A stretch of DNA of 5,121 nt. Origin: JBFKPQ01 sp041628225 (GTDB lineage Bacteria; Actinomycetota; Acidimicrobiia; Spongiisociales; JAENVV01). The notes under the pieces were generated by a model. The model worked only from the letters and a program-made list of their open reading frames with translations. It was not told the DNA's origin and did no database searches. Both the position numbers and the translations under genes were made by a program. Of the stretch, positions 1 to 2,432 are shown in pieces; the first letter of the stretch is position 1, and every line of letters begins with the position of its first letter. The DNA is taken from positions 1-5,121 of the forward strand of contig JBFKPQ010000175.1 in assembly GCA_041628225.1 (NCBI GenBank), read 5' to 3'.

Positions 1-127
1 AACCACCCACACGCTCAAACAACGTCTTCGTAATCGCCGCCGTCAACGTCGTCTTCCCATGATCAATATGACCCATCGTCCCCACATTCACATGCGGCTT
101 CGAACGCTCAAACTTCGCCTTACCCAT
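1..127 (-). CDS. tuf: Elongation factor Tu, N-terminal 42 residues (partial, runs off the window start)
   Basis: EF-Tu is the cytoplasmic GTPase that carries aminoacyl-tRNA to the ribosome. Only the first 42 codons are present. The translation starts MGKAKFERSKPHVNVGTMGH and contains the P-loop (G1) motif GHIDHGKT at residues 19-26, followed by TLTAAITKTL, which is diagnostic of bacterial EF-Tu. The ATG at 127-125 has a strong Shine-Dalgarno sequence 7 nt upstream. Residue 18 is Met where Ile is common (GTIGH). All 42 codons end in G or T and none in C or A, including every Phe, His, Asn, Asp and Ile codon; htpX on the same strand and the S8 protease prefer C-ending codons. The gene follows tRNA-Tyr, tRNA-Thr and tRNA-Met on the same strand with no obvious promoter of its own, so cotranscription is likely. 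The product is certain; whether this is the only tuf copy cannot be told. Confidence 0.97.
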   Translation of the reverse strand, partial: MGKAKFERSKPHVNVGTMGHIDHGKTTLTAAITKTLFERVGG

Positions 128-134
128 GGGACCT

Positions 135-141
135 ACTCCTT
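135..141 (-). promoter_or_regulatory. Shine-Dalgarno site of tuf
   Basis: On the minus strand the sequence reads AAGGAGT, ending 7 nt before the tuf ATG. Strength and spacing are near ideal, which supports the start codon at 127. Confidence 0.85.
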
Positions 142-147
142 CTCTGT

Positions 148-172
148 GGTGCCCGTGTTGTTCCTGGGCACC
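148..172 (-). other. Hairpin in the tuf 5' leader
   Basis: GGTGCCC (148-154) and GGGCACC (166-172) form a perfect 7-bp stem with an 11-nt loop. It ends 6 nt upstream of the tuf Shine-Dalgarno site. No U-run follows, so it is not a standard intrinsic terminator. A role in leader stability or translation control is conceivable but unproven. Confidence 0.45.
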
Positions 173-183
173 GCCCGCGACCG

Positions 184-231
184 TCAGCAGTCAGCTCTCA
201 GCGCGCCTTCACGCTGACAGCTGATAGCTGA
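184..231. repeat. Heptad-phased inverted repeat between tRNA-Met and tuf
   Basis: Two 20-nt arms (184-203 and 212-231) are complementary at 17 of 20 positions around an 8-nt loop (204-211). The left arm carries TCAGC at 184, 191 and 198; the right arm carries the complement GCTGA at 213, 220 and 227. The motif therefore recurs every 7 nt, three times per arm, and the mismatches fall in the 2-nt spacers between motifs. In the tRNA-to-tuf transcript this would be a long hairpin, suitable as a processing site or attenuator. As DNA it could be a protein-binding array or a dispersed palindromic element. Function unknown. Confidence 0.7.
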
Positions 232-251
232 AAGCCACCGGCTGTGCCCCG

Positions 252-325
252 TAGCGGCGGGCAGACTCGAACTGCCGACCTCTCGATTATGAGTCGAGCG
301 CTCTTACCGACTGAGCTACGCCGCC
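252..325 (-). tRNA. tRNA-Met (CAT), elongator type; tRNA-Ile2 not excluded
   Basis: A complete 74-nt cloverleaf is visible: acceptor GGCGGCG with CGCCGCT (a G·U pair at 1-72), D stem GCTC/GAGC, anticodon stem CTCGA/TCGAG with loop CTCATAA (anticodon CAT at 291-289), variable loop AGGTC, T stem GGCAG/CTGCC with TTCGAGT, and discriminator A. The three G-C pairs that mark the initiator anticodon stem are absent, so it is not tRNA-fMet. A CAT anticodon can also belong to lysidine-modified tRNA-Ile; the Tyr-Thr-Met gene order favours elongator Met. CCA is not encoded (the next bases are CGG). It is the last tRNA before tuf. Confidence 0.93.
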
Positions 326-381
326 GAGGCGGACCCGACCGTCGTCGAGCCTCGGCCACGGGTGACCCATCAGCCGCCCGC

Positions 382-456
382 TGGAGCCTCCTCCGGGATT
401 CGAACCCGGGACCCCTTCCTTACCATGGAAGTGCTCTGCCACTGAGCTAAGGAGGC
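382..456 (-). tRNA. tRNA-Thr (GGT), with encoded CCA
   Basis: A 72-nt cloverleaf plus encoded CCA: acceptor GCCTCCT/AGGAGGC (7 perfect pairs), D stem GCTC/GAGC, anticodon stem CTTCC/GGAAG with loop ATGGTAA (anticodon GGT at 424-422), T stem CCGGG/CCCGG with TTCGAAT, discriminator T73, then CCA at 384-382. It reads ACC and ACU. It is the only one of the three tRNAs here with a genomic CCA. A perfect 10-bp hairpin ends 2 nt upstream of its first base. A 56-nt spacer separates it from tRNA-Met. Confidence 0.96.
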
Positions 457-458
457 GT

Positions 459-481
459 ACTTCGGGGCTGCGCCCCGAAGT
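459..481 (-). other. Perfect 10-bp hairpin abutting tRNA-Thr
   Basis: ACTTCGGGGC and GCCCCGAAGT are exact reverse complements around a 3-nt loop (GCA in the transcript). It ends 2 nt before tRNA-Thr nucleotide 1, where it could influence 5' processing of the precursor. It is the most stable of the four G/C hairpins in the spacer. Confidence 0.75.
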
Positions 482-487
482 CCGTCC

Positions 488-508
488 GCAGAACGCTCCG
501 CGCTCTGC
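488..508 (-). other. Second-type hairpin, copy 1
   Basis: GCAGA (488-492) pairs with TCTGC (504-508) and CGC (494-496) with GCG (500-502), with one A/C mismatch between them and loop TCC. It has the same framework as the hairpin at 573-599 but a different middle and loop, so pairing appears kept while sequence drifts. Confidence 0.5.
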
Positions 509-520
509 CGCAACCGACCT

Positions 521-549
521 GGGACCAACCCACGAACTCTGTTGTCAAA
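521..549 (-). repeat. 29-nt conserved element, copy A
   Basis: The shared core on the plus strand is ACCCACGAACTCTGTTGT, identical in all three copies. Copy A differs from copy B at one position and from copy C at two. On the transcribed strand it opens with TTTGACAAC, directly after the G/C hairpin at 551-563. Confidence 0.85.
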
Positions 550-550
550 A

Positions 551-563
551 GGGGCTGCGCCCC
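551..563 (-). terminator. Short terminator-like G/C hairpin followed by TTTT
   Basis: On the transcribed strand GGGGC-GCA-GCCCC is followed at once by TTTTG. The 5-bp stem and four U residues resemble a weak intrinsic terminator. It lies inside a tRNA operon whose downstream genes must be expressed, so an attenuator or antiterminated site fits better than a true end. The equivalent hairpins at 637-649 and 695-711 lack the T-run. Confidence 0.35.
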
Positions 564-572
564 GAACACGTC

Positions 573-599
573 GGCAGAAAACGCATTCGCGTTTCTGCC
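573..599 (-). other. Second-type hairpin, copy 2
   Basis: GGCAGAAA (573-580) pairs with TTTCTGCC (592-599) and CGC (582-584) with GCG (589-591); A581 is bulged and the loop is ATTC. This is 11 bp in total, the strongest secondary structure within the repeat units. Confidence 0.6.
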
Positions 600-606
600 C
601 GTATCA

Positions 607-635
607 GGGACCAACCCACGAACTCTGTTGTTAAA
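607..635 (-). repeat. 29-nt conserved element, copy B
   Basis: It differs from copy A only by T for C in the tail, so the transcribed strand reads TTTAACAAC. That matches the TTTAACAA core of the E. coli boxA antitermination sequence. The G/C hairpin 637-649 lies immediately upstream in the transcript. Confidence 0.85.
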
Positions 636-636
636 C

Positions 637-649
637 GGGGCTCCGCCCC
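637..649 (-). other. G/C hairpin of the repeat array, third in plus-strand order
   Basis: GGGGC and GCCCC around loop TCC (GGA in the transcript), a 5-bp stem. The stem is kept and the loop differs from the TGC loops of the hairpins at 459 and 551. Confidence 0.6.
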
Positions 650-666
650 AGTACGCACCGACCTCT

Positions 667-695
667 GGGACAAACCCACGAACTCTGTTGTCAAT
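667..695 (-). repeat. 29-nt conserved element, copy C
   Basis: It carries two differences from copy A (A for C at position 6 and T at the last position). On the transcribed strand it opens with ATTGACAAC, and the 7-bp hairpin at 695-711 precedes it. Confidence 0.85.
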
Positions 696-711
696 CGGGG
701 TAGTACCCCGA
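695..711 (-). other. G/C hairpin of the repeat array, nearest tRNA-Tyr
   Basis: TCGGGGT and ACCCCGA form a 7-bp stem with a 3-nt loop. Relative to the other array hairpins the stem carries a GT/AC change on both arms, a compensatory change that keeps pairing. Confidence 0.6.
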
Positions 712-737
712 AGTCGCCGCGGCCAACGGCGAACGAG

Positions 738-819
738 TGCCGGGAGAAGGATTCGAACCTCCGAAGGCATTGCCGGCAGATTTACAGTCTGCTCCCTTTG
801 GCCGCTCGGGCATCCCGGC
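738..819 (-). tRNA. tRNA-Tyr (GTA)
   Basis: An 82-nt class II tRNA: acceptor GCCGGGA/TCCCGGC, D stem CCC/GGG, anticodon stem CAGA/TCTG with loop CTGTAAA (anticodon GTA at 785-783), a long variable arm with the stem GGC-AAT-GCC, T stem GGAGG/CCTTC (one G·U pair) with TTCGAAT, and discriminator A. The GTA anticodon together with the long variable arm identifies bacterial tRNA-Tyr. CCA is not encoded (CTC follows). It is the first tRNA of the cluster and lies 65 nt downstream of the membrane-protein stop codon. Confidence 0.96.
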
Positions 820-823
820 GTCA

Positions 824-837
824 CGGGGCGGGCCCCG
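824..837 (-). other. Small G/C hairpin just upstream of tRNA-Tyr
   Basis: CGGGG (824-828) and CCCCG (833-837) around a 4-nt loop. It falls in the presumed leader of the tRNA transcript, 4 nt before tRNA-Tyr. The base composition makes such a hairpin fairly easy to get by chance. Confidence 0.3.
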
Positions 838-848
838 AGGCGACCCGT

Positions 849-854
849 AGATTA
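849..854 (-). promoter_or_regulatory. Possible -10 box of the tRNA operon
   Basis: On the minus strand TAATCT stands in a G/C-rich stretch about 30 nt before tRNA-Tyr, which would put the transcript start near 842 and give a leader of about 22 nt. It fits the loose actinobacterial TANNNT pattern. No convincing -35 is present (TTAGGC at 17-nt spacing is poor). The call rests mainly on position. Confidence 0.3.
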
Positions 855-869
855 GCGGATCACCCTGAC

Positions 870-892
870 CCGCCTAATCGAGATCTAGGCGG
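870..892 (-). terminator. Inverted repeat at the end of the htpX operon (possible weak terminator)
   Basis: CCGCCTA (870-876) and TAGGCGG (886-892) form a 7-bp stem with a 9-nt loop, overlapping the TAG stop of the membrane-protein gene. No T-run follows, so intrinsic termination is doubtful; an RNA-stabilising 3' hairpin or read-through into the tRNAs are alternatives. Confidence 0.3.
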
Positions 893-1388
893 TCTCGCCG
901 CCGTTTCGCGCCGTCCACGCCAGCGCTCCCGCTCCGACCAGAAAGATCGAACCAGCCGCTGCGGCGGCGGCCGCCACGGTCCGGCTGGACGCCCAAACAG
1001 CCGCACCGGCGCCCACGACCACCAGTGCCGTCCCCACCAAGCCCACCATGGCCCGTTGCACGATCCGATAGCGACGCGCCGGATCGATCTCGTACGGGCC
1101 GGCCGACAGACCACGCACCACGACGTGCCGCACGCGGCCTGCGATCCATGCCGCCACGCCGAAGGCGTACGCCGCTCCGAGCGGGACCCAGGCAGGTTCG
1201 ACGGCAAAGAGCGCCACCACGCTCACGGCGAGCAGCACGAACAACAGGGTCTGGGAGGTGGCCAGAAACCGGGACGCCCATTCGGGTCCTCGGGCCGCCG
1301 ACGCCGCCGAGACGACGACCGCCCACGCCATGACACCCACCACGACCACCACGAGCGTGACGGCCGCCGCGGACGCCGTGAGGCTCAC
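885..1388 (-). CDS. Small multi-pass membrane protein, hypothetical
   Basis: A 167-residue protein I do not recognise. About five hydrophobic segments are visible: residues 8-31, 47-63, 66-84, 113-133 and 138-158, the last beginning with seven alanines. The hydrophilic loop at 85-112 is basic (RVRHVVVRG, then PARRYRIVQR), suggesting a cytoplasmic loop by the positive-inside rule. The GTG start at 1388 overlaps the htpX TGA stop by 4 nt (GTGA), and no good Shine-Dalgarno sequence precedes it, so translational coupling to htpX is likely. That coupling and the coherent hydrophobic pattern argue for a real gene. A role linked to HtpX, such as adaptor or membrane quality control, is only inferred from context. 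Several overlapping frames here are open because of high GC and are treated as shadows. Confidence 0.75.
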   Translation of the reverse strand: MSLTASAAAVTLVVVVVGVMAWAVVVSAASAARGPEWASRFLATSQTLLFVLLAVSVVALFAVEPAWVPLGAAYAFGVAAWIAGRVRHVVVRGLSAGPYEIDPARRYRIVQRAMVGLVGTALVVVGAGAAVWASSRTVAAAAAAAGSIFLVGAGALAWTARNGGETA

Positions 1389-2242
1389 CGGGTGCCGTAG
1401 ACCATGCGCTGGAGGCGCTGTATGCGATCCTCGATCGGCGGGTGGGTGGCGAACATCTTGGCGAGACCCTGTCGAGCCGAGAAGGCCTTGAGCGGGTCGT
1501 CGATGAACAGTTGACTCACCGCCGGATTGATGTTCATGGGGATCTGCCGAGTGGCGCCGCCGATCTTGGCGAGCGCCGACGCCAGATGCAGAGGATTGCC
1601 GGTCAGCGCGGCGCCGGAGGCATCGGCTTCGTACTCTCGGGTCCGCGAGATGGCGGTGCGCAGCAGCATCGCTCCCAGCGGCGCCAGGAAGATGGACAGC
1701 AGGCCCAAGATGGCGGTGATCGGGTCCTGATTGCGGCGCCGGCCGCCGCCGAAGAACGCCAACCGGGCGAAGATCGACAGGGCGGCTGCCAGCATGGCGG
1801 CGATCGAAGAGATGAGGATGTCGCGGTTCTCGACGTGGGCGAGCTCATGAGCCAGTACGCCCTCCAGCTCGTCGTACGTCAGCATGTCCAGGATGCCTGT
1901 CGTGACCGCGACCGCGGCGTTCTTCGGGTTGCGGCCCGTGGCGAAGGCGTTCGGTTGCGGCGACTCGATCAGGTAGAGACGCGGCATCGGAATGCCGGAC
2001 ATCTGTGCCAGCCGCCCGACGATCGCATGCACCTGAGGCAGCTCGGCTTCGGATACCGGCTTGGCTCGCGAAGCGGCCAGCGCCAGCTTGTCGGAGAAGA
2101 AGTAGGCGAGCAGGTTGAGGCCGGCCGCGAAGATCAGCCCCATGTAGAAACCTTGGCCCTCACCGAACAGAGCGATGCCCACCCACCACACGAGGGCGGA
2201 CATGAGGGCCAGGAGCCCGACGGTCTTGAGGTTGTTCGTCAT
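1385..2242 (-). CDS. htpX: HtpX-type membrane zinc metalloprotease (M48B)
   Basis: A 285-residue protein, the usual HtpX length. HtpX is an integral membrane protease that degrades damaged or misassembled membrane proteins, with its active site on the cytoplasmic side. Visible features: TM segments at about 7-26 and 31-50; conserved PMPRLYLIESPQPNAFATGR; VTTGIL; the zinc motif HELAH at 132-136 (ligands H132 and H136, catalytic E133); two further hydrophobic segments at about 142-164 and 175-197; and TREYEADASGA, where E203 should be the third zinc ligand of the ExxxD motif. The C-terminus has the typical THPPIEDRIQRLQ. The start MTNNLKTV at 2242 was chosen because family members begin there and a TACGAT box sits 6 nt upstream, fitting a leaderless transcript. 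An upstream ATG at 2296 would add 18 unconserved residues. Its stop overlaps the next gene's start. Confidence 0.96.
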   Translation of the reverse strand: MTNNLKTVGLLALMSALVWWVGIALFGEGQGFYMGLIFAAGLNLLAYFFSDKLALAASRAKPVSEAELPQVHAIVGRLAQMSGIPMPRLYLIESPQPNAFATGRNPKNAAVAVTTGILDMLTYDELEGVLAHELAHVENRDILISSIAAMLAAALSIFARLAFFGGGRRRNQDPITAILGLLSIFLAPLGAMLLRTAISRTREYEADASGAALTGNPLHLASALAKIGGATRQIPMNINPAVSQLFIDDPLKAFSARQGLAKMFATHPPIEDRIQRLQRMVYGTR

Positions 2243-2248
2243 AGACGC

Positions 2249-2254
2249 ATCGTA
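2249..2254 (-). promoter_or_regulatory. -10 box of htpX, probable leaderless promoter
   Basis: On the minus strand TACGAT is followed by 6 nt and then the htpX ATG. A transcript starting 6-7 nt after the -10 would begin at or next to the A of the start codon. The -35 region is weak (GTTTCG at 17 nt), as is common for actinobacterial promoters. No Shine-Dalgarno sequence is well placed for this ATG, which fits the leaderless reading. Confidence 0.5.
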
Positions 2255-2300
2255 CCCCCGGCCGGCACGTACGAAACGCTCCTTCCAGCTGGTCACTCAG

Positions 2301-2319
2301 CGTGCCAATTATTGGCGCG
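2301..2319. promoter_or_regulatory. Palindrome in the divergent promoter region (operator candidate)
   Basis: GCCAAT-T-ATTGGC is a perfect 6+6 inverted repeat (2304-2316) that extends to 8 of 9 pairs over 19 nt (CG...CG outer pairs). Its AT core stands out in GC-rich DNA. It lies about 46 nt upstream of the htpX -10 candidate and 31 nt upstream of the S8 -10 candidate, so a dimeric regulator could affect either gene. The regulator is unknown. Confidence 0.45.
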
Positions 2320-2350
2320 TTGCTCACCTGCAGCGGTCGCCACAGGGGGC

Positions 2351-2356
2351 TAGAGT
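2351..2356 (+). promoter_or_regulatory. Possible -10 box of the S8 protease gene
   Basis: TAGAGT matches the TANNNT pattern and would start transcription near 2363, giving a leader of about 70 nt to the TTG start. No clear -35 is found at 16-18 nt. An ATG at 2363 lies exactly at the predicted start site but in a frame unrelated to the protease. Confidence 0.35.
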
Positions 2357-2417
2357 CGACCCATGGTCGGGGATCCTGACCCGAGGGTCGCGCGCTGCGA
2401 GCCCTCGTCGAACTACC

Positions 2418-2423
2418 AGGAGG
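2418..2423 (+). promoter_or_regulatory. Shine-Dalgarno site that fixes a TTG start
   Basis: AGGAGG (continuing GG) ends 9 nt before TTG at 2433. The first in-frame ATG downstream (2451) is 27 nt away, too far, and starting there would remove the Lys-Arg n-region of the signal peptide. The site therefore favours the TTG. Confidence 0.8.
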
Positions 2424-2432
2424 GGCAAGAGG

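Larger units (their letters stand above)
459..711 (-). repeat. Tandem hairpin-plus-conserved-element array in the tRNA-Tyr/tRNA-Thr spacer
   Basis: Most of the 281-nt spacer between tRNA-Tyr and tRNA-Thr is repeat and no gene is visible in it. Four G/C hairpins of the GGGGC-NNN-GCCCC type (459-481, 551-563, 637-649, 695-711) alternate with three near-identical 29-nt elements (521-549, 607-635, 667-695). The hairpin GGGG tracts start at 464, 551, 637 and 697, so the periods are 87, 86 and 60 nt. The two longer units also contain a second hairpin with a shared GCAGA...CGC/GCG...TCTGC stem; the 60-nt unit lacks it. In the transcript each unit reads: G/C hairpin, TTGACAAC or TTTAACAAC, then GTTCGTGGGTT. 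Bases 712-737 show nothing recognisable. Structure is clear, function unknown. Confidence 0.85.

Noticed and set aside
244..450. Short plus-strand frame across two tRNAs
   Set aside because: It is antisense to tRNA-Met and tRNA-Thr; peptides such as LLRDSNPGPLPYHG are the familiar false translation of tRNA genes.
459..711. CRISPR array
   Set aside because: Only three copies, unequal spacing (86 and 60 nt between starts), related rather than unique intervening sequences, and a location inside a tRNA operon.
447..824. A 125-codon minus-strand frame with repeated NRVRGxVP-like segments
   Set aside because: It reads through tRNA-Tyr and the non-coding repeat array; the peptide repeats only reflect the 29-nt DNA repeats. 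No ribosome binding site supports it.
244..830. Integration site (att) or integrated element at the tRNA genes
   Set aside because: The tRNAs are intact, no integrase or duplicated tRNA 3' end is visible, and the 29-nt repeats do not match any tRNA segment.
1442..2353. A 303-codon plus-strand frame opposite htpX
   Set aside because: Composition is typical of an antisense shadow (Arg/Gln/Gly/Asp-rich), while the minus strand carries a complete HtpX with HELAH and EADASG motifs.
2327..2397. Cloning-polylinker look-alike: CTGCAG, CTAGAGTCGACC, CCATGG and CGGGGATCCT within about 60 bp
   Set aside because: The pieces match parts of a pUC-type multiple cloning site but in a different order and spacing, and the sequence continues into coherent native genes on both sides. 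I take it as coincidence; a vector screen plus read coverage over 2330-2390 would settle it.
2297..2432. Other start codons for htpX (2296) and for the protease (ATG at 2175, 2363 or 2451)
   Set aside because: 2296 adds 18 unconserved residues. 2175 lies inside htpX. 2363 is in a different frame that is not the protease. 2451 would lose the basic n-region and lies 27 nt from the Shine-Dalgarno sequence.
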